Below, piece by piece: positions 34,477 through 42,778 of a DNA stretch of 64,000 bases. The notes below the pieces were generated by a model, which saw only the letters and a program-made list of their open reading frames with translations, did no database searches and was not told the origin of the DNA. The stretch is from a bacterium (lineage in GTDB: Bacteria > Hinthialibacterota > Hinthialibacteria > Hinthialibacterales > Hinthialibacteraceae). The DNA lies in contig WGLV01000018.1 in assembly GCA_016125385.1 (NCBI GenBank), forward strand, positions 59,828-123,827. The letters are read 5' to 3'. Each line of letters starts with the position of its first letter. The first letter of the stretch is position 1. A program made the translations under genes and the position numbers.

Positions 34477-35133
34477 TTACACGGCGTTTTCGGAGGGGCA
34501 GTACGGCGCGAGAACGCACCCGGAGCAGTCAGGTTTTCGGGCATGACAGACGCGGCGTCCATGCCAGATCAGGCGATGCGAAAACCCGGTTCGGTCTTTA
34601 GCGGGGATGAGCGCGATCAGGTCCTGCTCGATCTTGCCGGGGTCGGAATGGCTCGTCAGCCCCAGCCGGTTTGATAATCGCTTGACGTGCGTGTCGACGG
34701 TAATCGCCGGATGGCCGAACGCCGTCCCGAGGACGACATTGGCCGTCTTGCGGCCGATGCCGGGCAAGGCGGTCAGCGCGTCCATGTCTTCGGGGACCTC
34801 GCCATCATAATCCCGCGCCAGCGCCGACCCGACTGCTTGAATCGACTTTGCCTTGTTGCGGAAAAAACCAGTGGCGCGGATCATCTCTTCCAGATCGCCG
34901 GAGTCCGCCTCGCCCATCGCCTGGGGCGTGGGATATTTTTTGAACAACGCGGGCGTGACCTTGTTGACGCGCTCGTCGGTGCACTGCGCGGAGAGGATGG
35001 TGGCGATCAGCAGTTCGAAGGGATTGGAGAAGTTGAGTCCACAGACGGCGTCGTGTTCTTTTTCAAGCGCCTTGACGATCTTCTTCGCGCGTTCGCTCGC
35101 GGGCGCCGCCTTCCAATCCTTTTTCGCATTCAT
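34477..35133 (-). CDS. nth: Endonuclease III
   Basis: Nth removes oxidised pyrimidines from DNA and nicks the backbone at abasic sites. The 218-residue protein has the helix-hairpin-helix LPGIGRKTANVVLG with catalytic Lys129, the catalytic Asp147 in ITVDTHVKRL, and the four cluster cysteines C196-X6-C203-X2-C206-X5-C212 for a [4Fe-4S] cluster. All match E. coli Nth. The N-terminal ILSAQCTDERVNKVTPALF segment is also typical. It lies 30 bp downstream of a ribbon-helix-helix gene on the same strand, perhaps by chance. Confidence 0.97.
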   Translation of the reverse strand: MNAKKDWKAAPASERAKKIVKALEKEHDAVCGLNFSNPFELLIATILSAQCTDERVNKVTPALFKKYPTPQAMGEADSGDLEEMIRATGFFRNKAKSIQAVGSALARDYDGEVPEDMDALTALPGIGRKTANVVLGTAFGHPAITVDTHVKRLSNRLGLTSHSDPGKIEQDLIALIPAKDRTGFSHRLIWHGRRVCHARKPDCSGCVLAPYCPSENAV

Positions 35134-35163
35134 GAATGATTTCCGATGGGAGGAATAAAAACC

Positions 35164-35397
35164 TTATCTATTCGTGGATTCGCCGAGGGATTCAATTAAT
35201 TCTTCATAGGTGATTTCAGACTCATTCGATCTTTCTTCAAAAGCCGCAAGATCTTCCCGATCTTCAAGCAACGCGGCGCGGACAGCGTCGTTGACGATAT
35301 CCGAAACAGAACGATCCGTTTGATCCGCTTTTTCACATAGAGCCTGAAGCAAGGCTGGCTCAAGACAAATGAGGGGCTGTTTTGATGGAACGCTCAT
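35164..35397 (-). CDS. Ribbon-helix-helix (CopG/antitoxin-like) protein, no partner seen
   Basis: The 77-residue protein has a ribbon-helix-helix pattern: a beta-strand (QPLICLEPALLQALC), then KADQTDRSVSDIVNDAVRAA and an acidic tail (EDREDLAAFEERSNESEITY). The acidic tail after the fold is typical of antitoxins that bind a RelE/ParE- or PIN-type toxin. No toxin gene follows: the next gene, 30 bp downstream, is nth. The ATG at 35397 has GGAG 7 nt upstream; a tandem ATG at 35400 is the alternative. Still-earlier in-frame starts would translate a palindromic repeat and are rejected. Confidence 0.7.
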   Translation of the reverse strand: MSVPSKQPLICLEPALLQALCEKADQTDRSVSDIVNDAVRAALLEDREDLAAFEERSNESEITYEELIESLGESTNR

Positions 35398-35430
35398 CAT
35401 CTGGCTCCAATGGAACTGCTTGAAAAGCGT

Positions 35431-35537
35431 TTCCTCCCCCAAAGTCTGGGGGAGGCGGGAGGGGGTTGTCAAAATACGCGAGCGCTTGGGCAAGCGTTCA
35501 ACCCCCTTCTAACTCCCCCCGGTCTTCGGGGGGAGAA
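35431..35537. repeat. Composite palindromic repeat
   Basis: CCTCCCCCAAAGTCTGGGGG (35433-35452, then AGG), then GGGGGTTGTCAAAATACG, a TTCAACCCCCTTCTAACTCC segment and CTCCCCCCGGTCTTCGGGGG (35514-35533, then GAG). This is the same modular order as in other repeat clusters, inverted relative to the copies at 52.8 kb. Confidence 0.85.
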
Positions 35538-35606
35538 AACCACGCGCCCTATCAATCGCTTCCAATCCGGCTGAAGACCGTAGTATATCATCAAAATGAG
35601 CCGTCT

Positions 35607-36026
35607 TCACTCGCCCATCAGCTGGACGACGATCGCCCGGTTGCGCGAGCGGTTGTCGAAGTCGAGCAGGATAATCTGCTGCCACGTGCCCAGCGTCATC
35701 GAACCCTCCACGAAGGGAACCGTCATCGACGGCCCCACCACCGTGGCGCGCACGTGCGAGTGACCGTTGCCGTCGTGCCAGGTCATGTCGTGATGATAGG
35801 CGGCGTCACTGGGCGCGAGGCGTTCCATCGCTTCGGGGATATCTTTCAACAGGCCCGGCTCAAACTCGACGGTGCTGATCGCGGCGGTGGCGCCGGGCGC
35901 GAAGACGGTGAGCTGGCCTTCTTTCAGACCGCTCTCCGCCAGCGTCTCGGCGATTTGCGGAGTCAGGTCGATGATATCGGCGTTACCCCTGGTGGAGACA
36001 TGGATGCGGCGGGTGATGATTTGCAT
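35607..36026 (-). CDS. yjbQ: YjbQ/UPF0047 family protein
   Basis: The 139-residue protein matches the YjbQ family: FAPGATAAISTVEFEPGLLKDI, YHHDMTWHDGNGHSHVRATV, MTVPFVEGSMTLGTWQQIIL and the terminal LDFDNRSRNRAIVVQLMG. The conserved His and Glu residues form the presumed metal site. Family members show weak thiamine-phosphate synthase activity in vitro, but the true role is unknown. It is 18 bp from the acylphosphatase gene upstream, so the two are likely co-transcribed. Confidence 0.93.
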   Translation of the reverse strand: MQIITRRIHVSTRGNADIIDLTPQIAETLAESGLKEGQLTVFAPGATAAISTVEFEPGLLKDIPEAMERLAPSDAAYHHDMTWHDGNGHSHVRATVVGPSMTVPFVEGSMTLGTWQQIILLDFDNRSRNRAIVVQLMGE

Positions 36027-36044
36027 GAGGAGATTTCTCCGCGA

Positions 36045-36326
36045 TCAGTGGGTGATAAGAAAATCGGCGTACACGCCGCGCGGCGGCTCCCAGTCGACCT
36101 CGACCGATTCGACGCGCGACATGGGCGGGCCTTCATGCAGCCGCTTGATCAGCGTCTTGAGGTCGCGCTCGGTTCCTTCAGCCATGACCTCGACGCGGCG
36201 GTCCTGCAGGTTGCGCACCTCGCCGACGAGGTAGAGCGCCCGCGCCGCGCTCTGGACGAAATAGCGGAAACCCACGCCCTGAACGCGGCCATTCACAAAG
36301 GCGTGGATACGTTTGACGTCAGTCAT
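36045..36326 (-). CDS. acyP: Acylphosphatase
   Basis: A 93-residue enzyme that hydrolyses acyl phosphates. It has the signature FVNGRVQGVGFRYFVQSAAR with the phosphate-binding Arg, and GEVRNLQDRRVEVMAEG with the catalytic Asn. The ATG at 36326 has GGAG 9 nt before it; an upstream TTG would add five residues. Length and motifs are standard. Confidence 0.95.
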   Translation of the reverse strand: MTDVKRIHAFVNGRVQGVGFRYFVQSAARALYLVGEVRNLQDRRVEVMAEGTERDLKTLIKRLHEGPPMSRVESVEVDWEPPRGVYADFLITH

Positions 36327-36545
36327 ACGAAAAGACTCCAATCAACCCGTGTGCGGTAAACCCGCCGATACGGGCCGCTCATCCTCTTTCCCCGAATGAT
36401 TGGGAGAGAAACCAGCGTACGAGTGCGCCGGGTTAGCGGCCAGCCGAGGCGATCAACGCGCTGAACCCGAACGATGAGCGGCGGACGCCGCCCGCTTCAT
36501 TGTAGCCCGGCGGCGGCGATGACGAACAGCCGCCGCACGCCCGCG

Positions 36546-37148
36546 CTAAATGCGTTCGATGGAGTCGATGTACGATTTGACCTGGTAGGCGATGGGATGG
36601 ACGGAACGTTTTTTGTCGCGCACAGACTGAATCTTCGCGTCCGTCACCAGCCGGAGACCGGAGAGCGGGTTGGCGAGGGCGGCGTTGAAATAATCGGCGC
36701 GGAAATCGTAATAAGTGCGCCCGGGTTCGAGAAAGTCGGCGAGGTAGACGATCCAGCCCATAGGTGTGAGGTTGGGATGACCGGTGGGGTGGTAGGCGAT
36801 GGCCATCATCACGTCGTATTCATCGAGATCGAATTTTCGCCTCAATAACAACGCCCCGAGCGGGGCGTGTTCGAGCGGCGGCTGAGTGAGCAGTTCCTTG
36901 CCGTGTACGATGCGGCCCTCGGCGATCAGGGCGGCGCGGCCCTCGGCGTCGATCTCTTTGGCGCAGTCATGAAACAGAGCCGACCAGGCGAGATGGTTGC
37001 GGTCGATGTCATACCCCTGCCCGCTCCACGCCTCCGCCAGTTGAAAGGCGGTATCGAGCACGCCGAGGCAGTGGTTGTAGCGTTTTTCAGAGATGACTTC
37101 TTTCAGCCAGCCAAGCGCTTCCGGCGGAATGAGTTCCGTAACGATCAA
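36546..37148 (-). CDS. yqeK: YqeK-type HD hydrolase (diadenosine tetraphosphatase)
   Basis: The 200-residue protein has the HD-domain metal ligands in YNHCLGVLDTA, ALFHDCAKEID, LEHAPLGALLL, AIAYHPTGHPNLTPMG and YLADFLEPGR, as in YqeK, which splits Ap4A symmetrically. A terminal LRLVTDAKIQSVRDKKRSVHP follows. The start codon is TTG at 37148. It overlaps the TGA stop of the upstream TPR lipoprotein gene (TTGA), with GGAG 9 nt before it, so translation is coupled. In many bacteria yqeK sits with nadD and rsfS; neither is here. Confidence 0.92.
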   Translation of the reverse strand: MIVTELIPPEALGWLKEVISEKRYNHCLGVLDTAFQLAEAWSGQGYDIDRNHLAWSALFHDCAKEIDAEGRAALIAEGRIVHGKELLTQPPLEHAPLGALLLRRKFDLDEYDVMMAIAYHPTGHPNLTPMGWIVYLADFLEPGRTYYDFRADYFNAALANPLSGLRLVTDAKIQSVRDKKRSVHPIAYQVKSYIDSIERI

Positions 37149-39274
37149 GGGGTTTGCTCCGCTTCGCGAATTTTGTCGCGCAGCCGTTTTTCAAATTCCG
37201 GCGTATAGTCGAATGGATAACCGGGTCCGGCCTGAATCGCCTTGCGCCAGGCGTCAACCGCCTTGCCCGGCTGGCCGGACTTCTGATACGCGTCGCCAAG
37301 ATGTTCGAGGATAACGGGCTGCTCTTTCTCTATTGTGGCGGCGCGTTCCAAATGGTCAATCGCTTCAGCGGGTTTTCCCATGCGAAAATAAACCCAGCCC
37401 AGGCTGTCGAGAATGTTTCCATCGTTGGGCGCCAGCCTGATCGCCTTTTCGATCAGGGTCAGGCTTTCATCCAGATTGATGTTCCGCTCGGCGTAGGCGT
37501 AGCCGAGATAATTATAGGCTTCGGCGTCGTTGGGGTCGCGCTGCATCATGTCGCGCACAACGGCTTCGAGGTCTGACATGCGGTCCTGCTTGTCGTAGAC
37601 GTGGGCGAGCTGAAACTGAACCTGCCGGTACAGCGATTCATCCGGCTTGAGCAGGGCGAGCGTTTCACGGAACGTCTTCGCCGCCTGCGCCCATTCTTCG
37701 CGATCGGCTTGAACCGTACCCAGCGCGCGCAGGACGGTGGGCTCTTCGGGAAACGCCAGGCTGGCGGCGAGCAACGCGCTCATCCAGTCGGATGAAAGCC
37801 CCTGACGCGTCACCGCGTATCGCAACAGGTAGCGGTATTGGTATTCTTCGGTGATAACCAGCGCGGCGTCTCTGTTATTCGCCGAGGCGGCGTCTTTGAG
37901 CCGCGCCGCCAGCGCCGTCATCTCCTGCCGGAATCGTGCGTCGTCGCCCTGAAATTGAGCCAGCTTGGCCTGGGCGAAACGCAGCCGGATCGAATCGGGC
38001 GCGGCCTTCAGCCCCGCCGAGACGATGCCGTCGAGCCGCCCGGTCAGCCCGAGCTCTTTCAATTCGTTCAGGCTTTCATCGTAGGTCAGTTCCGTTAAAA
38101 ACGCGTGAACATCTTCATCGCTGTTTTTACTCAGCGCCGCTTCAAGCCCGTTGAGATACGCCTCGAAAGCCTCTTTCTTTTTGCCGAGCATGATCAGCAC
38201 TTCACGCTGAAGGCGATGCAGTTTGAAATCGCCCGCGTCTCGCTCGACCATTTTACTCAGTTCATCGGAGGCGGCGGCGTAATCGCCCTCTTTGATCAGA
38301 ATCGAAGTCAGCAGCCGGGCGGCTTCCAGATCGGAGGGGTCGATGGCGCGGATGCGTTCGAATTGAAAGCGCGCCTCGCGCATCGAATCGCGCTGGTAAT
38401 AGAGCATACCCAGCTGGCGGCGGATCCGTTTTTCGTCTTCAGCGTTATCGACGCGTTGCAGCGCGTTGAGATAGGCTTCGATGGCGTCGTCGTTCTTGCC
38501 CAGCAGGCTGCTGAGATCGCCGATGCGCACGTAGACGTCGTAATACCCGGGAATCATCTCCGCGATGCGCTTGTATTCGGCGACGGCGTCATCCAGCTTG
38601 CGCATGCGCGAAAATATCAACGCCCGGTGATAGCGGTATTCGAGTTCGTTGCCCCGGTCGATCTGAATCAGCGTATCGTACGCGTCGACCGCCTCGCCCA
38701 GGCGGTTGGCCTGTTCATAGATCTGGGCCAGTTCGCCGAGCGCGTCCGAATCTTCGGGATGTTCTTTCAACACGATTTCGTACTGCTCGATCGCCTTGTC
38801 GAACTGCTTATCGGCGGCGTAGGCGCGGGCCAGAACCTGGCGCACGCCGGGCTCGCTGGAGGCGTCGTGAACGGCGTCGCTGGCGATTTTAATGGCTTCG
38901 TCGATCTTGCCGCCCCGTAACAGGGCGTCGCCGGTCAAGGCGCTCAGGTAGGGTGAATCGGGTTGAAGGTCGCGCGCCTCCGAATACGCCTGGCTGGCTT
39001 CGTTGTATTTGTTCTGCGTTTCGAGCAGCGCGCCGGCCAGCACCGACTCATACACGCGCATGCGCTCATCCGCGCCGATACGCTCGGCCCGGGGCGTTTC
39101 AACCGGTGCGGGAGCCGGAGTCGGCGTGGCGGTCTCCACTGGATTGACGGCGATCGCGGGGGTGGGTTCTTCAGCCGCATCGCTTTGTTTTTGCGGCGGT
39201 TTTTCAACGGGAGGCGACGCGCACCCGCTCACAACCAGGGCGGCGAGAAAAACGCCCAGCCATTTTCGTTTCAT
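37145..39274 (-). CDS. Large TPR lipoprotein
   Basis: A 709-residue protein with a lipoprotein signal peptide: MKRKWLGVFLAALVVSGCAS, Cys at 18. A Pro/Thr-rich linker (about 25-65) follows, and then tetratricopeptide repeats nearly to the end. Clear repeats include YSEARDLQPDSPYLSALTGD, AIEQYEIVLKEHPEDSDALG, EAYNYLGYAYAERNINLDES and AIDHLERAATIEKEQPVILE. It is likely anchored in the outer or inner membrane as a scaffold for complex assembly; related TPR lipoproteins occur in secretion and polymer export systems. The specific role is unknown. The stop overlaps the start of yqeK. Confidence 0.88.
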   Translation of the reverse strand: MKRKWLGVFLAALVVSGCASPPVEKPPQKQSDAAEEPTPAIAVNPVETATPTPAPAPVETPRAERIGADERMRVYESVLAGALLETQNKYNEASQAYSEARDLQPDSPYLSALTGDALLRGGKIDEAIKIASDAVHDASSEPGVRQVLARAYAADKQFDKAIEQYEIVLKEHPEDSDALGELAQIYEQANRLGEAVDAYDTLIQIDRGNELEYRYHRALIFSRMRKLDDAVAEYKRIAEMIPGYYDVYVRIGDLSSLLGKNDDAIEAYLNALQRVDNAEDEKRIRRQLGMLYYQRDSMREARFQFERIRAIDPSDLEAARLLTSILIKEGDYAAASDELSKMVERDAGDFKLHRLQREVLIMLGKKKEAFEAYLNGLEAALSKNSDEDVHAFLTELTYDESLNELKELGLTGRLDGIVSAGLKAAPDSIRLRFAQAKLAQFQGDDARFRQEMTALAARLKDAASANNRDAALVITEEYQYRYLLRYAVTRQGLSSDWMSALLAASLAFPEEPTVLRALGTVQADREEWAQAAKTFRETLALLKPDESLYRQVQFQLAHVYDKQDRMSDLEAVVRDMMQRDPNDAEAYNYLGYAYAERNINLDESLTLIEKAIRLAPNDGNILDSLGWVYFRMGKPAEAIDHLERAATIEKEQPVILEHLGDAYQKSGQPGKAVDAWRKAIQAGPGYPFDYTPEFEKRLRDKIREAEQTP

Positions 39275-39487
39275 GAATGTTCCTCAATTCTGACTGATGG
39301 ATCACTGGAGCGGCGCTCGAATGGTTCAATCGCGCTCTCTGAATCGATAGCGATTGTCAGAATTCCGCCCATATCGGGCCTTGGTACGCCCGGCGAAAAT
39401 CACACGGCGAACCGGATATTCAGACCACGCGGTCCGAACGGCGCTTTGCCCCATCTATAAAGTATAGCGTGAATGACGGCGGGCGGC

Positions 39488-39847
39488 TCAACCCGGAGGC
39501 CATCGCATGAAGCGCCCGGCCAGAAAGTGGCAATGCAGGTGATACACCGTCTGGCCGCCGTTATCGCCGGAGTTGATCACCAGGCGGTACCCCTCGTCAA
39601 ACACGCCCAGCTTGCGGGCGAGCTCGACGGCGGCGCGGTTGATGGCCTGCAGCAGGTGCGCGTCTTCTTCGCCGATGTCTCCCACCCGGGGGATATGTTT
39701 TTTGGGGATGATCAGCAGGTGATGCGGCGCCTGAGGGTTGATGTCGTTAAAGGCGGCCACGTGTTCGTCATCATAGGCGAGTTCTACCTTGATCTCGCCC
39801 GAGGCGATCTTGCAGAAGATGCATTCGGGGTCGTGATTCACGGTCAT
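39488..39847 (-). CDS. HIT-family nucleotide-binding protein
   Basis: A HinT-like nucleoside phosphoramidase or hydrolase of 119 residues. It has CIFCKIASGEI at the start, INPQAPHHLLIIPKKHIP in the middle, and the histidine triad in TVYHLHCHFLAG at the end. I chose the ATG at 39847 because GGAGGAA lies 10 nt before it and the product then begins like other HinT proteins. An in-frame ATG at 39901 would add 18 residues and has only a weak site. The partly zinc-binding form, with CIFC at the N-terminus, is common in bacterial HITs. Confidence 0.93.
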   Translation of the reverse strand: MTVNHDPECIFCKIASGEIKVELAYDDEHVAAFNDINPQAPHHLLIIPKKHIPRVGDIGEEDAHLLQAINRAAVELARKLGVFDEGYRLVINSGDNGGQTVYHLHCHFLAGRFMRWPPG

Positions 39848-40044
39848 GAACGAAGGTTCCTCCGGTTTACCGAACGGGTTTTCGTAAGTGAAGTCAGCCA
39901 TGCGCCGTCCCGCGCTTCTTTACTTTCAATAGCGTTTCATCTTGCATACGGCGAGCGGATGCGTTCCGCGCCGCTTCAGTATACTATACTCAGGGGTTTC
40001 TCTCCAATCATCACGGCCGCGAGAATAAAGGGCCGAAACAGGGC

Positions 40045-40869
40045 ATGAGTTACTTCGACAACATTCCCGTTGAATTTTACGTGTTCTGCTCGGCTGTGTT
40101 CGGCGCGGCGCTGGGCAGTTTTTATCACGTGTGCGTGGTGCGCATCCCCGAAGAACGCTCGATCGTATCGCCGCCGTCGAGCTGCCCGGTCTGCGGTGAG
40201 GCGATTCCCTGGTATAACAACATCCCGATTCTCTCATACTTTTTCCTCGGCGCGGCCTGTCCGTATTGCAAGACGCCCATCCCGGCGCGGTACGTGATTT
40301 TTGAAGCGCTTACCGCCGCCGCCTTCATGGGGGTGACGGCGCGCTTCGGGTTTTCGACCGCCACGCTGGTCTACCTGCTTTTCGTCTCAGACCTGCTGAT
40401 CATTTCAGGCATCGACTGGGACCATCAGTACATCCCCGACGAGCTGAACATCCCGATGAGTTTCATCGCATTGGGGCTGGGCGCATTGGCGCAATACACT
40501 GGCGCGTTCCCCCTGTTGATGGTGCAAACCTTCTGGGACGCGCTGATCGGGCTGGCGGTGGGCGGCGGGCTGATCTGGAGCATCCGCGCCATTGGAACGA
40601 TGGTGTTTCAGCAGGAAGCGATGGGGTTCGGCGACGTCAAGCTGATGGCGTTTCTGGGCGGATTTCTGGGCTGGCAGGAGGCGCTGCTCTGCATCTTTCT
40701 GGCGGCGCTGACGGGTTCGGCCGCGGGGCTGGGCCTGAAGTTGACCGGCAAACTGGAGAAATACGGCAAGATTCCTTTCGGCCCCTACCTCGCGCTGGGC
40801 GCGTATCTCTGCCTGATGTTCGGCCCCGAGTTCCTCAACTGGTACCTCGAGCCGTTCCGGGGGATGTGA
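40045..40869 (+). CDS. pilD: Type IV prepilin peptidase / N-methyltransferase
   Basis: The 274-residue inner-membrane aspartic protease cleaves the prepilin leader and methylates the new N-terminus. It has the four-cysteine methyltransferase-region motif (CPVC at about 49-52 and CPYC at 72-75), catalytic Asp residues in GIDWDHQYIPDELN and MGFGDVKLMA, and about eight membrane segments. Its substrate is probably the prepilin encoded at 60540-61160. The stop codon at 40867-40869 lies at the edge of the AT-rich islet, and the last 35 bp overlap the 3' end of the convergent YwgA-like gene. Confidence 0.95.
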   Translation: MSYFDNIPVEFYVFCSAVFGAALGSFYHVCVVRIPEERSIVSPPSSCPVCGEAIPWYNNIPILSYFFLGAACPYCKTPIPARYVIFEALTAAAFMGVTARFGFSTATLVYLLFVSDLLIISGIDWDHQYIPDELNIPMSFIALGLGALAQYTGAFPLLMVQTFWDALIGLAVGGGLIWSIRAIGTMVFQQEAMGFGDVKLMAFLGGFLGWQEALLCIFLAALTGSAAGLGLKLTGKLEKYGKIPFGPYLALGAYLCLMFGPEFLNWYLEPFRGM

Positions 40870-41401
40870 TTACATTGTTTTCCCTCAAGAAATCAAGCAT
40901 GCTTGTAATTTTTTCCATTGGAAAATGAGGTTTAATTTTTTTCACTTCCTCTTTTAAACTATCCTCTTTTTTGTGCTTTTTATTTAAATGAACATAAACA
41001 ATTGTGCTTGCGAGCTCCAGTTCAGACGCGTTCTTCCCGTTAAAAGTTTTTACAATCCAATCAATATTTCCCTTTTGGGTTTCAAGCAGATCCTCGCACG
41101 AGCTTCGGATTGATCCATCGTTTGGACCAATTTTAACTTCATACCCGTAACCTTTAGGATAAGGAACAATGCTCGTAGATGTCGCCCCAAGGGATTCTGC
41201 AACTTCAAGATGATTTAATACGTCAGAATCATACGGGCCATATGTGTATAATCTAAAGTCGTAGCCAAGCGGCGCTTTTTTTAGTTCTTGAAGAAGAAAA
41301 AGATATTTCATAATAGCTGTATGCCCAAGTTTTTTGGAGTTCGATTTTTTAATCAATTCCAGTATTACGCTGATGTTTCCGTAAAGTTGACTGTTGTTCA
41401 T
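40835..41401 (-). CDS. YwgA-like protein
   Basis: A 188-residue protein of low-GC type. The region KLGHTAIMKYLFLLQEL, then YDFRLYTYGPYDSDVLNHLE, fits the B. subtilis YwgA pattern (helical start, FYGPYS-like turn, winged-helix-like fold). Function is unknown; the form also recalls Panacea/DUF4065-type antitoxin domains, but that is inference from pattern only. It starts 12 bp after the HD gene behind AAGGTGG, so the two form an operon, as I recall for B. subtilis ywfO-ywgA. The last dozen residues (about VITSPGTARGTS) are read from GC-rich DNA antisense to the end of pilD, so its natural C-terminus was probably lost at the junction. Confidence 0.7.
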   Translation of the reverse strand: MNNSQLYGNISVILELIKKSNSKKLGHTAIMKYLFLLQELKKAPLGYDFRLYTYGPYDSDVLNHLEVAESLGATSTSIVPYPKGYGYEVKIGPNDGSIRSSCEDLLETQKGNIDWIVKTFNGKNASELELASTIVYVHLNKKHKKEDSLKEEVKKIKPHFPMEKITSMLDFLRENNVITSPGTARGTS

Positions 41402-41413
41402 TTTTCGCCCACC

Positions 41414-42673
41414 TTAACTGCATGAATTTATTATGCTTTTTGCTTTATCGCAGTTTTCTCTTTTTGAGTATAAATATACTCGGTGTATAGGCCTTAAATT
41501 ATTCACAACAAATGAAAGTGATGCCAAAGGTTTTACATTCTTATTCCTAGATTCATCGACAACCATTATTTCTGATTTCTTAAATTTGTACCATGATTTC
41601 TCTGCATGCCCCTCATACGCAAGCAAATTACCGAGTCTGTCTCTCCAAGTCTCTAAAATTTTATTATCTGCGTCAGAGAATGAATCGCTTGTCTGTGCTA
41701 TTCATCTAAAATGTTTTCGTTTTAACAACACATCTCCATGAATATCACCTCTACCTTCGGAGAGATAACCAAACACTTTCCAATCATCCCATTTTATATA
41801 TTCTTTAATTCCTGTTTCTGTAGGTTCAGGGTATGTCCCTTCAGGCAAAATCTTTTTTAGCGCTTCTTGAATATGATGATCATAAACCACTCTTGTTTTA
41901 TGAAAATAAATTTGCGCAAACATAAAGTATCGGGCTAAAACCAACCCTTCTGCTGCGTGCCATCCACCTTCACTCACGCCAAGACGTAAATTTTCACTCT
42001 CAGGATCCTCTACCGCTTCTATCGTATTTATAATTCGTTGCCAATCATATTTACCATAGTTCACACCAGTATGGACCGAATCTCTCAATAAATAATCCAT
42101 TCTATCCGAGTCGATTTGTCCATCGATTATTTCTCTCCAAAAAAGAGAATTCGCAGTTGGATTAAGGTTGTCTAAAATGTTTGCAACTTCATCAGCCTTT
42201 ATACCATAATTAACATTATTTTTATGTTCTTCTATTACATCTTTCAATTCATTTCGTATTATTGCGGCTGAATAATCTTCGTGTCTGTAATGTCCTGAGT
42301 CGTGAGATGGGAACAAATTTTCGCCAGCATGCGAAAATGGTGAATGTCCAACATCATGCAGTAAAGCGGCTAAACGAACAATCGCTTTGTTTCTTGAAAG
42401 CCCCGCATCGTTGTAGTCTAATTTTGAACTTAATAACTCGCGTGATTTACTTGTGACTTGATCATGCACCAAAGATGCCATGTGCATTACACCCAAAGAA
42501 TGCTCAAATCTTGAATGTAATGCTCCTGGGTATATATAATCTGTAAACCCAAGTTGCTTTATCCTACGCAACCGCTGAAATGCCGGTTGGTTTATTATGT
42601 CTCTTTCCCATTCATTAATTGAGACAAAGCCATAAACCGGGCATCTTAATTCAAATTTCTTTTCTGTGCTCAT
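41414..42673 (-). pseudogene. HD-domain nucleotide phosphohydrolase with in-frame TGA
   Basis: The first 323 codons encode an HD-superfamily (COG1078, YwfO/dNTPase-like) enzyme. Ligand residues are H53 and H58 in ALHSRFEHSLG, H106-D107 in LLHDVGHSPFSHAGE, and Asp in QIDSDRMDYLLRDS. The frame stops at TGA (41702-41704) and then continues unbroken for 95 codons (IAQTSDSFSDADNKILETWR ... SIINSCS) to TAA at 41414. Read through, the protein is 419 residues, close to full-length relatives (about 430). So this is one gene with a single nonsense codon, or one read through to some extent. The catalytic HD core lies entirely before the stop and could still fold. Related enzymes hydrolyse dNTPs. It has no ribosome site and a TATAAT about 20 nt before the ATG, so it may be nearly leaderless. 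Confidence 0.75.
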
Positions 42674-42778
42674 GAGATGTGCAAATTATAGATTATATAA
42701 TATCACTGGCGCAAAGCAAGATGATTCAGAGATTAGCAGACATCGCTTCGCGAGTCAAGAAATTTATGAGGTCAAAAA
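42674..42778. promoter_or_regulatory. Divergent promoter region of the islet
   Basis: Between the HD gene and cdd lies a 105-bp AT-rich spacer. On the minus strand, TATATAATCTATAATTTGC contains two overlapping TATAAT-like hexamers 15-25 nt before the HD start. On the plus strand, cdd has GAGG about 8 nt before its ATG. Confidence 0.55.

Noticed and set aside
34500..35500. A toxin partner for the RHH antitoxin-like gene
   Set aside because: I read both flanks: downstream is nth with all catalytic residues, and upstream is only the palindromic repeat. No RelE-, PIN- or Fic-like frame is present.
41702..41704. Selenocysteine at the in-frame TGA of the HD gene
   Set aside because: The position is outside the catalytic HD core, no catalytic Cys or Sec is known there in the family, and I see no hairpin of the SECIS type right after it. 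A nonsense codon or readthrough is simpler.
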